Source: Chlamydiota bacterium
GTDB taxonomy: Bacteria > Chlamydiota > Chlamydiia > Chlamydiales > Rhabdochlamydiaceae
Assembly (NCBI GenBank): GCA_016866585.1
Contig: VGMB01000042.1
Location: 1 to 10,196 of the forward strand
Length of the DNA: 10,196 nt
Direction of reading: 5' to 3'
Part shown: positions 1 through 6,903 of the stretch, in pieces
How the letters are laid out: the number at the start of each line of letters is the position of its first letter
How positions within the stretch are numbered: the first letter of the stretch is position 1
Notes under the pieces: model-generated
Database searches by the model: none
What the model was told of the DNA's origin: nothing
The model's input: only the letters and a program-made list of their open reading frames with translations
Made by a program: the position numbers and the translations under genes

Positions 1-357
1 CGTAGTTTTTCCACTGCCGTTTACTCCAACTATAAGTATTACTTCAGGTTTTTTTTCAGTTTTTTCAGTAGGCGTGTTTTGCTCTAGTATCGACTCGGCT
101 CTATTTTTGAGTAAATTGATAATAGAAGAGAGGTCCTGCTGAGGCTTGAGACGTAATTCGGATTTTAAGTGCTCGATAAAGTCTTGAGCGCATTCTCCAC
201 CAAGATCTGCTTCATATAAGATCTGTTCTAGTTGGTCTAAAGTGTCTTCATTCCAGGGCTTACCTACAAGGGCTTTTAACCTAAATCCCAGAGCTGAAGA
301 GGTCTTTGATAGAGCTGATTTAACTTTCTGAAAACGGCTTTTAAAAAAACTTAGCAT
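1..357 (-). CDS. ftsY: Signal recognition particle receptor FtsY, N-terminal part (cut by window edge)
   Basis: Reading the minus strand from the ATG at 357 gives an open frame of 119 codons running off the window at position 1. The protein begins MLSFFKSRFQKVKSAL, has a helical N domain (about residues 1-95, with a conserved-looking DQLEQILYEADLG stretch), a short charged linker (TPTEKTEKKPE), and the G1/P-loop GVNGSGKTT at 111-119, which is typical of SRP-family GTPases. FtsY is the membrane-associated GTPase that docks the SRP-ribosome complex at the Sec translocon. The long acidic A domain of the E. coli protein is absent, so this is a short NG-only form. Upstream of the start there is only a weak ribosome site (AAGTG). 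The gene is divergent from sucC across 75 bp. The rest of the G domain lies outside the window. Confidence 0.93.
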   Translation of the reverse strand, partial: MLSFFKSRFQKVKSALSKTSSALGFRLKALVGKPWNEDTLDQLEQILYEADLGGECAQDFIEHLKSELRLKPQQDLSSIINLLKNRAESILEQNTPTEKTEKKPEVILIVGVNGSGKTT

Positions 358-374
358 TTTTAACACTTTTTGGG

Positions 375-403
375 TTGATCGAAAAGTGAGTCTATCAGAT
401 AAG
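375..403 (+). promoter_or_regulatory. Candidate sigma70-type promoter for the sucCD run
   Basis: In the 75-bp gap between divergent ftsY and sucC there is TTGATC at 375-380 and GATAAG at 398-403, separated by 17 bp. Each hexamer matches 4 of 6 consensus positions. A transcript starting near 410 would leave a leader of about 20 nt containing the AAGGA ribosome site at 421-425. It is the best promoter-like pair I see upstream of the four-gene run, but it is inferred from sequence alone. Confidence 0.4.
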
Positions 404-432
404 AGATTTGAATAGAAGTAAAGGAATGAGAT

Positions 433-1596
433 ATGAATTTGCATGAATATCAAGCTAAAGAAATTTTGAAAGATTACGGTATCCCTATACCTAGATTTGG
501 TGTTGCTGCTAATACAACTGAAATTCAAAAAGTCATTCGAGATCTAGGTGTATCTCAGGCTGTAGTGAAGATTCAAGTTCATGCCGGTGGACGAGGTAAG
601 GCCGGGGGGGTTAAATTTGGTAAAAGTGCGGATGAGATTTTCTCTATAGCAGAGCACTTGATCGGAATGAAAATGATAAACAATCAAACGGGCCCTCAAG
701 GAGTTGTCGCGCGTAAGGTAATCATTTCTGAGCCTATAGATATAAAAAAAGAGTTTTATTTGGCTGCTGTGATCGATAGGGAATTAGCTGCTCCCATATT
801 GATAGCTTCTCCAGAAGGCGGTATGGAAATTGAAGAGATCGCCGTAAAGCATCCTGAAAAAATTTTAAAATTACCTATAGAATTGTCTGGCGATATTAAG
901 CCCTTTAGATTGATAAGGCTTGCCGGTTTTATGGGATGGCATGGAAAACAAGCTCAAGTGGGAATGAAAATAGCAAGAGATCTCGCTAAAGCATTTATTA
1001 AAACAGATGCTTCACTTCTAGAAATTAACCCGCTTGTTGAAGATAAAAACGGTGATTTATGGGCTCTTGATGCCAAGATAAGTGTCGATGAAAATGCTTT
1101 ATTTAGGCAGCCCTTTATTGCTGGATGTTTTGATCCAAGTCAAATTTCTAAATCTGAAAGTGATGCAAAAGAATTTGATTTAGCCTACGTAGCGCTTGAT
1201 GGCAATATTGGGTGTATGGTCAATGGAGCAGGTCTCGCTATGGCTACTATGGACCTAATACATCATTATGGTGGTAAACCTGCAAACTTTTTAGACGTCG
1301 GAGGTGGAGCTTCTAAAGAAAAAGTGGCTGCAGGATTCAGAATAATTCTAGAAGATCCGAATGTTAAGGCTGTTCTAGTTAATATTTTCGGAGGAATCAT
1401 GAATTGTGCAACTATAGCCGAGGGTATTATTGAAGCAGCTAAAGAGTTTTCAATAAAAGTACCTCTTATCGTGCGCCTCGAAGGAACAAATGTAGAAGTA
1501 GGTAAACGACTTCTAAAGGAATCTAAATTGACTATAACAACGGCGGATAGCCTTGCCGAGGCAGCTGAAAAAGCTGTTGCGGTTTTAAAAAGCTAA
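433..1596 (+). CDS. sucC: Succinyl-CoA synthetase (ADP/GDP-forming) beta subunit
   Basis: 387 residues, the usual length of the family. SucC supplies the nucleotide-binding half of the TCA-cycle enzyme that makes ATP or GTP from succinyl-CoA. It starts MNLHEYQAKEIL, the standard N-terminus. The ATP-grasp domain (about 1-230) carries AGGRGKAGG at 51-59 and the metal-binding pair N199 (in LLEINP) and D213 (in ALDAK). The C-terminal ligase domain (about 245-387) has the conserved VNGAGLAMATMD (263-274), NIFGGIMNCATIAEGI (317-332) and RLEGTN (348-353) motifs. The start is supported by AAGGA at 421-425, 7 nt upstream. sucD follows 16 nt after the stop. I see no damage or missing key residue. Nucleotide preference (ATP or GTP) cannot be decided by eye. 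Confidence 0.97.
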   Translation: MNLHEYQAKEILKDYGIPIPRFGVAANTTEIQKVIRDLGVSQAVVKIQVHAGGRGKAGGVKFGKSADEIFSIAEHLIGMKMINNQTGPQGVVARKVIISEPIDIKKEFYLAAVIDRELAAPILIASPEGGMEIEEIAVKHPEKILKLPIELSGDIKPFRLIRLAGFMGWHGKQAQVGMKIARDLAKAFIKTDASLLEINPLVEDKNGDLWALDAKISVDENALFRQPFIAGCFDPSQISKSESDAKEFDLAYVALDGNIGCMVNGAGLAMATMDLIHHYGGKPANFLDVGGGASKEKVAAGFRIILEDPNVKAVLVNIFGGIMNCATIAEGIIEAAKEFSIKVPLIVRLEGTNVEVGKRLLKESKLTITTADSLAEAAEKAVAVLKS

Positions 1597-1612
1597 TCGG
1601 GAGATACTGTCC

Positions 1613-2494
1613 ATGGCAATATTAATTAATAAAGAAACTAAGGTTATCACACAGGGAATATCTGGTAAGGCTGGCAGATTCCATACTGAGCAAGGGTTGT
1701 TATACGGTTCAAATTTTGTTGGTGGAGTTACTCCCGGCAAAGGAGGACAGGAAATTTTAGGCTTACCTGTTTTTGATACAGTTTATGACGCTAAAAAAGC
1801 TACAGGCTGTGATGCTACTGTCATATTTGTTCCTCCTCCTTTTGCTGCTGATGCAATTTTAGAAGCAGAGGATGCCGGTATTCCTTTAATCATTTGTATT
1901 ACTGAGGGTATTCCCGTTTTAGATATGGTTGAAGTAAGTCGTGTTATGAGAAATAGTAAAAGATCAAGATTAATAGGACCAAATTGCCCTGGAGTGATCA
2001 CCCCGGATGAATGTAAAATTGGAATTATGCCAGGATATATTCACAAAAAAGGAAAAGTTGGTATAGTGTCTCGTTCTGGAACACTTACTTATGAAGCTGT
2101 ATGGCAGACCACAGCTCTAGGTCTTGGACAATCCACATGTGTCGGAATAGGAGGGGACCCTCTTAACGGAACGAACTTTATTGATGTTCTTAGATTGTTT
2201 CAGGACGATCCTGCAACAGAAGCAATACTAATGATTGGCGAGATTGGTGGCAGTGCTGAGGAAGAGGCTGCGGCATGGATCAAGTCAGAATGCACTAAAC
2301 CAGTCGCTTCTTTTATTGCTGGCGTTACAGCTCCTCCCGGAAGAAGAATGGGACATGCTGGCGCGATTGTTTCAGGAGGTAAGGGTACTGCGAAAGATAA
2401 AATGCAAGCCCTTAGAGAAGCTGGTGTCATCGTTGCAGAATCTCCAGCTGATATGGGTACTAAAATGTTACAAGCGATAAAGAACTATAAATAA
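1613..2494 (+). CDS. sucD: Succinyl-CoA synthetase alpha subunit
   Basis: 293 residues, full length. It partners SucC and holds the CoA-binding Rossmann domain plus the histidine that is transiently phosphorylated. The N-terminal domain shows TQGISGKAGRFHTEQ (13-27) and GGVTPGKGG (37-45). IGPNCPGVITP (121-131) follows. The catalytic histidine is H248 in GRRMGHAGAI, and E210 (in MIGEIGG) matches the glutamate that orients it in E. coli. The ATG has GGGAG at 1599-1603, 9 nt upstream. It is translated from the same message as sucC, and the next gene starts 1 nt after its stop. An ordinary, intact housekeeping gene. Confidence 0.97.
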   Translation: MAILINKETKVITQGISGKAGRFHTEQGLLYGSNFVGGVTPGKGGQEILGLPVFDTVYDAKKATGCDATVIFVPPPFAADAILEAEDAGIPLIICITEGIPVLDMVEVSRVMRNSKRSRLIGPNCPGVITPDECKIGIMPGYIHKKGKVGIVSRSGTLTYEAVWQTTALGLGQSTCVGIGGDPLNGTNFIDVLRLFQDDPATEAILMIGEIGGSAEEEAAAWIKSECTKPVASFIAGVTAPPGRRMGHAGAIVSGGKGTAKDKMQALREAGVIVAESPADMGTKMLQAIKNYK

Positions 2495-2495
2495 T

Positions 2496-3641
2496 ATGAT
2501 CAGAATTCCAGGTAAGATTCCTGTTTCTATAAATTGGTCTTTTTGGATCGTTACGGGTTTAATTGGCTATTTGTACTCGAGAGGGGTAACAGGAACACTA
2601 ATATGGATGGCAGTAATTTTTATTTCTGTCTTATTTCATGAGCTAGGCCACGCTTTGACCGCCTTAGCTTTTAAGCTTCAGCCAAGAATTGAGCTTGTTG
2701 CTATGGGTGGGGTAACCCAGTATCAAGCTGAAAAGCTCAGTTCTTACAAGCGCTTTTTAATAGTTTTAAATGGCCCTTTATTTGGATTTTTACTTTTTCT
2801 GTTTGCCAAGACCCTTCTTCAAAATCCAAATTTGGCTACTTCAAGTGTTGGTCCTGTTCTCCTTTTGCTGAAGTATGTGAATTTTTTCTGGACCATTGTT
2901 AACTTAATTCCTGTTTTACCACTTGATGGTGGTCAACTTCTCCGCGTTATATTAGAAGGATGCTTTGGTTTTAAAGGCCTTAAGTACTCATTCGTTTGTA
3001 GTTCGCTTATAGCTTTATTTATATCTTTAGCTTCTTTTCTATTTGGTCAGGTTTTTATTGGAGCCTTATTTTTTCTTTTTGCTTTTCAAAGTTTTGATAC
3101 ATGGAAAAAGTCAAAACTCCTTTCTGAACCGGATCAGAATATAGAAATTAAAAATGCTCTTATTGAAGCTGAACAGCTGTTGCAAAAAGGTCAAAAAAAG
3201 GAAGCTCTTTGTGCTTTTGAAAATGTTAGGATAAAGTCTAATACTGGGGTGATTTATAACCTAGCTACACAGTATCAAGCATTTTTGGAATACGATCAGG
3301 GGAATATTCTTAAAACATATGAACTCTTAAAAAATATAAAGAATGATCTAGCTCCAGACGCTTCTTGTCTCTTACATAAAGCTGCATTTGAAGAAAAAGA
3401 TTACACTCTTGTCGTTGAAATAGGTTCGGAGTGCTATAAAAATATTCCTACAGCTGATATTGCTTTAAGAAATGCCTATGCTCATGCAGGACTCAAGCAA
3501 GTAGATGCTTCTATAGGATGGATGGAGACTGCTATACGGGATGGTCTTGAGAATGTAATAGAGATCACATCTCTCCCAATTTTTGATTCTATTCGTAACG
3601 AAACCTTGTTTGTTAATTGGATTGCAAAAAATAGTAAATAG
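2496..3641 (+). CDS. Site-2-protease-like M50 membrane metallopeptidase with TPR-like tail
   Basis: 381 residues. The N-terminal half is a polytopic membrane domain with about six hydrophobic segments between residues 10 and 203. It has the zinc-protease motif HELGH at 48-52 inside a membrane segment, and a second motif NLIPVLPLDGGQ (136-147) whose D144 would be the third metal ligand. Both motifs identify the S2P/M50 intramembrane family. After residue 215 the protein is soluble and helical, with TPR-like pairs (for example NLATQYQAFLEYDQGN). It ends in a stretch (WMETAIRDGLENV...FDSIRNETLF) resembling the terminal repeat of many TPR proteins. The start lies 1 nt after the sucD stop with no clear ribosome site, so translational coupling to sucD is likely. 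Its substrate is unknown. No PDZ domain is seen, unlike RseP. Confidence 0.85.
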   Translation: MIRIPGKIPVSINWSFWIVTGLIGYLYSRGVTGTLIWMAVIFISVLFHELGHALTALAFKLQPRIELVAMGGVTQYQAEKLSSYKRFLIVLNGPLFGFLLFLFAKTLLQNPNLATSSVGPVLLLLKYVNFFWTIVNLIPVLPLDGGQLLRVILEGCFGFKGLKYSFVCSSLIALFISLASFLFGQVFIGALFFLFAFQSFDTWKKSKLLSEPDQNIEIKNALIEAEQLLQKGQKKEALCAFENVRIKSNTGVIYNLATQYQAFLEYDQGNILKTYELLKNIKNDLAPDASCLLHKAAFEEKDYTLVVEIGSECYKNIPTADIALRNAYAHAGLKQVDASIGWMETAIRDGLENVIEITSLPIFDSIRNETLFVNWIAKNSK

Positions 3642-3647
3642 AGATTT

Positions 3648-4850
3648 ATGAGTCATTCTGAAACTAGGTTGGAAAAGCATTTTACTCTAGGTAAATTGCT
3701 GTTTTTGTCTTCTTTCGCATCAGTTTCAGCAGCTTTTTACACCCCAGCCCTACCTCAAATTGCAGAATATCTAAACCTGACTGTAGATCAAGCTCAAGTA
3801 AGTATGTCAATTTATCTGTTAGGTTATGCCTTAGGTCACATTTTATGGGGACCGTTGGCAAATGCATTTGGAAGAAAATTAACTACTATATTTGGGTTGA
3901 TTATAGCTATCATTGGTATATCTGTATCATTACTTATATGTTTTTTCCCTAATTCATGGATATTAAACTCTGGCCGATTTTTAACTGCTATCGGAGCAAG
4001 TGTGGGTTTGAAAATAGCATTCACATATATCAGCGACATATTTGGTGAAGAGGAGGTTGCTACAAAAAGCTCATATCTCATGCTTTCTTTTGCCATAGCG
4101 CCGTCTGCTTCGGTAAGTTTATCAGGCTTTTTAATAAAACACTTGGGATGGTTAAGTTCTCTTTATATGAATGCAATCTATGGTTTTTTATTATTACTGT
4201 TAACATTTACTCTTAAAGAAACCTTAACAAAAGAAAATTCTATATCGCTAAATAAAAACACTCTATTAAATGGATATCTATCCAAATTCAAAAATAAAAA
4301 TCTCATAATTGCAAGCCTTATTTTAGGTCTTGGAACTACAATTGTATATTGTTTTGCAACTTTTGCGCCTTTTGTAGCCATCGATGAAATAGGATTAAAA
4401 TCAGAACTTTATGGGCTTTATAATCTTATACCATCTATTGGTATGATTTTTGGTTTTTTTATTGTTCAAGCTATTAAGCCTAAAAATAGGTTGCTGCATA
4501 TAACAACAGGTGTCATTGTTTTTACGGCTTGTGCGTTTATTATGGTTTTGTATTTTTTTTATGGAATTATTAATGTTAAAACTTTATTCCTGCCTATGGT
4601 AGCTGTTTTTGCAGCTCTTTCTGTAGTTTTTGCAAATGTATCTGCGATTGCTCTTGGTAGTGTAAGAAATAAGTCATACGGATCATCAATCATGAATTTT
4701 GTAAATATGTCTACATGTGCTTTTTTGATTTTATTATCAGAAACTTTAAGATGTAGAGCTTCTTCGATTATAGCTATATACTATGCCTGTATTTCTTTTC
4801 TTATGTTGATCCTAGTGCCTTTCTTATCCTTACAAAAAAACAAGCTTTAG
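3648..4850 (+). CDS. MFS transporter of the Bcr/CflA type
   Basis: 400 residues with about twelve hydrophobic segments, the usual size of a major-facilitator antiporter. The Bcr/CflA signature is clear: YTPALPQIAEYLN (31-43), then SIYLLGYALGHILWGPLA (54-71), then the motif-A-like GPLANAFGRK (68-77), RFLTAIGASVG (110-120) and a TLKETL sequence closing the first six-helix half (188-193). Characterised relatives export drugs or sulfonamides. Two acidic residues usual in Bcr are missing: the Asp before the YLPALP-like motif is Ala29, and the motif-A Asp is Asn72. Substrate and coupling may therefore differ. The start is 6 nt after the M50 stop with a poor ribosome site, consistent with a continuing transcript. 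Its 3' end overlaps umuC by 4 bp. Confidence 0.85.
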   Translation: MSHSETRLEKHFTLGKLLFLSSFASVSAAFYTPALPQIAEYLNLTVDQAQVSMSIYLLGYALGHILWGPLANAFGRKLTTIFGLIIAIIGISVSLLICFFPNSWILNSGRFLTAIGASVGLKIAFTYISDIFGEEEVATKSSYLMLSFAIAPSASVSLSGFLIKHLGWLSSLYMNAIYGFLLLLLTFTLKETLTKENSISLNKNTLLNGYLSKFKNKNLIIASLILGLGTTIVYCFATFAPFVAIDEIGLKSELYGLYNLIPSIGMIFGFFIVQAIKPKNRLLHITTGVIVFTACAFIMVLYFFYGIINVKTLFLPMVAVFAALSVVFANVSAIALGSVRNKSYGSSIMNFVNMSTCAFLILLSETLRCRASSIIAIYYACISFLMLILVPFLSLQKNKL

Positions 4851-6112
4851 ATTTTAATTTTCAATAATTCATCCCATCTAGTTGTATATTTAGGAGAGCA
4901 AAGCTCTTTTTTTGCTTCCCAATCTTTTTGGATCCCTTCGGATGCAAAGTAAATAGAGTTTTTTCCCATTTTATCTTTTATGGAATCAATAACCATCATG
5001 ACTTTATTTTTTTTTCCTGTATCTTTATCCACATTATCAAAAAAGTCTGATTGAGGGGTGTGTTTTGGCGAAATATCGAGTAGAGTTATTCCTACTTTTT
5101 TATAGCTGTACCCTTCGATAAAAATCTTTCTAAGGGCATTTTTCGCGCAGCGTATTATATCCGGAGTATAGTCAGAAGGGAATGGTAGCGTTAGAATCTG
5201 ATAGTTGTAGTAAAAGTCTTCTTTAAATCTAGATGTCGTAAGAAAAACGTGTACAACTTTAGCTACAGATCCATCTTTTCTTAGTCTACCTGTTGCTCTG
5301 GATGTGTATGAACTAAGAGCTTCATCGAGTTCTTTGATTTCAGTGACAGGTCTTCCAAAAGACTTTGAACAGGTGATAGATTTTTTACTTTTTGGTATTT
5401 CATCAAAAGAAAGACATTCAATACCTCTAAGTTCTAAAGCTGTTCTTAGTAAAACGACAGAGAACTTTTGTCTTATATAAGAGTCATCTGCATTTTTTAG
5501 ATCGAAGGCTGTATAAATTTGGTAGCTTTTTAGTCCGGCAGCTATATTTTTTCCAACTCCCCAGATATCAATCACGGGTATTTTTTTGAGCTCTATATCG
5601 GCATCACCTGAAAGTAAAAATACTCCGTCTTTTTCTTTTTTTGCTATATCACTGGCTACTTTTGCTAATGTTTTGGTCTGTCCGATTCCCACAGAAACAG
5701 GTATGCCTGTGTGCTTATGAACAGTATTTTTAATTTGCTTTGCTAAGATAATAGGATCGTCTTCAGTTATTTTTAAAAATGCTTCATCTATAGAATATTC
5801 TTCGATATCTGGAGAAAATAAACTAAGTGTTTGCATCACACGTAATGACATATCCCCATATAGTTCAAAATTTGAAGATAAGGTGTTAACATTATGTCTT
5901 TTAACTAGATCTAGTATTTGAAATAAGGGAGCTCCCATCGGGATGCCGATATTTTTGGCTTCTTGCGATCTCGATACAACGCAGCCATCGTTGTTTGATA
6001 ACACTACTGTCGGTGCTTTCATTAGCTTTGGATTGAAAGCCTGTTCACAAGAAACAAAAAATTGATTACAGTCTATTAAAAAATACCAGTGTTTATGTCT
6101 TGTGAATGACAT
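4847..6112 (-). CDS. umuC: Translesion DNA polymerase V catalytic subunit UmuC
   Basis: 421 residues, matching the 422 of E. coli UmuC. This Y-family polymerase copies past DNA lesions when joined to cleaved UmuD. The palm carries D14 (in LIDCNQFF) and the D109-E110 pair in YSIDEAF, the three metal-binding acids. LSNNDGCVVSRS (38-49) is the characteristic fingers motif. VGIGQTKTLAKVAS (141-154) and WGVGKN (184-189) follow, and the little-finger domain reaches about residue 345. QSDFF (354-358) sits where E. coli has its beta-clamp motif QLNLF. SPKYTTRWDELL near the end matches the UmuC C-terminus. The steric-gate position, Tyr11 in E. coli, is Phe19. It overlaps the end of umuD by 20 nt, with GGGGAG at 6122-6127 as ribosome site 9 nt before the ATG. 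Confidence 0.95.
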   Translation of the reverse strand: MSFTRHKHWYFLIDCNQFFVSCEQAFNPKLMKAPTVVLSNNDGCVVSRSQEAKNIGIPMGAPLFQILDLVKRHNVNTLSSNFELYGDMSLRVMQTLSLFSPDIEEYSIDEAFLKITEDDPIILAKQIKNTVHKHTGIPVSVGIGQTKTLAKVASDIAKKEKDGVFLLSGDADIELKKIPVIDIWGVGKNIAAGLKSYQIYTAFDLKNADDSYIRQKFSVVLLRTALELRGIECLSFDEIPKSKKSITCSKSFGRPVTEIKELDEALSSYTSRATGRLRKDGSVAKVVHVFLTTSRFKEDFYYNYQILTLPFPSDYTPDIIRCAKNALRKIFIEGYSYKKVGITLLDISPKHTPQSDFFDNVDKDTGKKNKVMMVIDSIKDKMGKNSIYFASEGIQKDWEAKKELCSPKYTTRWDELLKIKI

Positions 6113-6500
6113 AGGTCACTACTCCCCAAATAGTAAAATCTTCTGATGGTTTTACATAGATTGATGGATACTTCGGATTTTCAGCCTGCAATATAATATC
6201 ATCATTTTTTAAAATCAGCCTCTTTACAGTAAACTCACCATTTAGTAAGGCTACGACAATTTTTCCATTGCTAGCCGTTAATGCTTTATCGACGATTAAA
6301 AGGTCTCCGGAAAAAATACCAGCTCCATTCATAGAATCTCCATCTACGCGGATAAAGAAAGTTGAAGCTGGATGGGTAATTAGGTAATCATTTAGATTCA
6401 GAGGCATGCTCATTTCATCTTCAGCAGGGGAAGGAAATCCTGCTTTAACCCCTAATTCATATAAAGGAATAGATCTGTTTGTATCTGTTTGATGCTGCAT
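6093..6500 (-). CDS. umuD: UmuD, self-cleaving subunit of DNA polymerase V
   Basis: From the ATG at 6500 the protein has 135 residues (E. coli 139). UmuD is a LexA-like S24 peptidase. RecA filaments trigger its self-cleavage, and the trimmed UmuD' dimer activates UmuC. The cleavage-site region reads VKAGFPSPAED, so the scissile bond is Ala20-Gly21 (LexA-like; E. coli UmuD has Cys-Gly). The catalytic Ser56 (GDSMNGAGI) and Lys93 (EFTVKRL) have exactly the E. coli spacing from the cleavage site (35 and 37 residues). FGVV-like WGVVTYV closes the fold. The frame stays open upstream to an ATG at 6569, but that would overlap the rhodanese by 62 nt. The 6500 start lies 7 nt after the rhodanese stop and fits family length. 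None of the possible starts has a good ribosome site, so the start is uncertain. Confidence 0.9.
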   Translation of the reverse strand: MQHQTDTNRSIPLYELGVKAGFPSPAEDEMSMPLNLNDYLITHPASTFFIRVDGDSMNGAGIFSGDLLIVDKALTASNGKIVVALLNGEFTVKRLILKNDDIILQAENPKYPSIYVKPSEDFTIWGVVTYVIHKT

Positions 6501-6507
6501 AGAACTT

Positions 6508-6801
6508 TTATTTTGGATATCCAAGGATGCCGCCATGTAGGGAGTAGATGTCATCTCTAGATAATACATCTCGTAATTTTTTTGTGGCCATAAGGCTTCT
6601 TCCCCCGCTTCTGCAGTAAAGAATTATACTACCGCTAGGTATTTCGTTTAATCTGCTAAGTAGCTCAGAAAGAGGGATCCAATCTCCACCAATGTGTTCT
6701 TGTTTCCTTTCTTCCTCTTCTCTGATATCGATTAATGTGTAATGAGTTTTTGAAAGATCCCATTGTTTCATGGTTTCATATGTAACTTCAAGTTGATCCA
6801 T
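6508..6801 (-). CDS. Small single-domain rhodanese-like sulfurtransferase
   Basis: 97 residues, close to GlpE-type single-domain rhodaneses (about 105-110). It has the CH2A-like LIDIREEEERKQEHIGGDWIP region (written here as LIDIREEEE 23-31 and HIGGDWIP 36-43), and the active-site loop YCRSGGRS at 62-69 with the persulfide-forming Cys63. It ends at HGGILGYPK, slightly before the usual GG-x3-W end of the fold, so the last helix may be shortened. No signal peptide, so probably cytoplasmic. The start is supported by AAGAGG at 6809-6814, 7 nt upstream. It is first in a minus-strand run with umuD and umuC, and head to head with a DUF2892-type gene. The sulfur acceptor is unknown. Its link to lesion bypass is positional only. 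Confidence 0.88.
   Translation of the reverse strand: MDQLEVTYETMKQWDLSKTHYTLIDIREEEERKQEHIGGDWIPLSELLSRLNEIPSGSIILYCRSGGRSLMATKKLRDVLSRDDIYSLHGGILGYPK
6513..6524. repeat. 12-bp perfect palindrome at the rhodanese/umuD junction
   Basis: TTGGATATCCAA is its own reverse complement. It lies in the last codons of the rhodanese gene, 13 nt upstream of the preferred umuD start. It could be an operator or just coding sequence (Leu-Gly-Tyr-Pro). It does not resemble the LexA boxes I know (CTG-N10-CAG or GAAC-N4-GTTC). Confidence 0.3.
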
Positions 6802-6829
6802 TTTTCTGCCTCTTATATTTTTCTAAACA

Positions 6830-6856
6830 TTGCAATATAATTTTATTTTCTATTAT
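6830..6856 (+). promoter_or_regulatory. Weak candidate promoter for the DUF2892-led run
   Basis: The gap between the divergent rhodanese and DUF2892 genes (6802-6903) is very AT-rich. TTGCAA at 6830-6835 and TATTAT at 6851-6856 match 4/6 and 5/6 of the sigma70 hexamers, but the spacer is only 15 bp. Any real promoters for both directions must lie in or near this gap. No SOS-type operator was found in it. Confidence 0.25.
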
Positions 6857-6903
6857 TAGGAAGTTATATTTTATTGATTAAATTACTTACAATATGGCGA
6901 ATT

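Noticed and set aside
1783..2480. Several 70-80 codon frames inside sucD on both strands
   Set aside because: Shadows of a strongly conserved coding gene with no independent support.
6501..6569. Upstream extension of umuD to the ATG at 6569
   Set aside because: It would overlap the rhodanese coding end by 62 nt and give an N-terminal arm of 43 residues before the cleavage bond, against 24 in E. coli. No start in this stretch has a better ribosome site.
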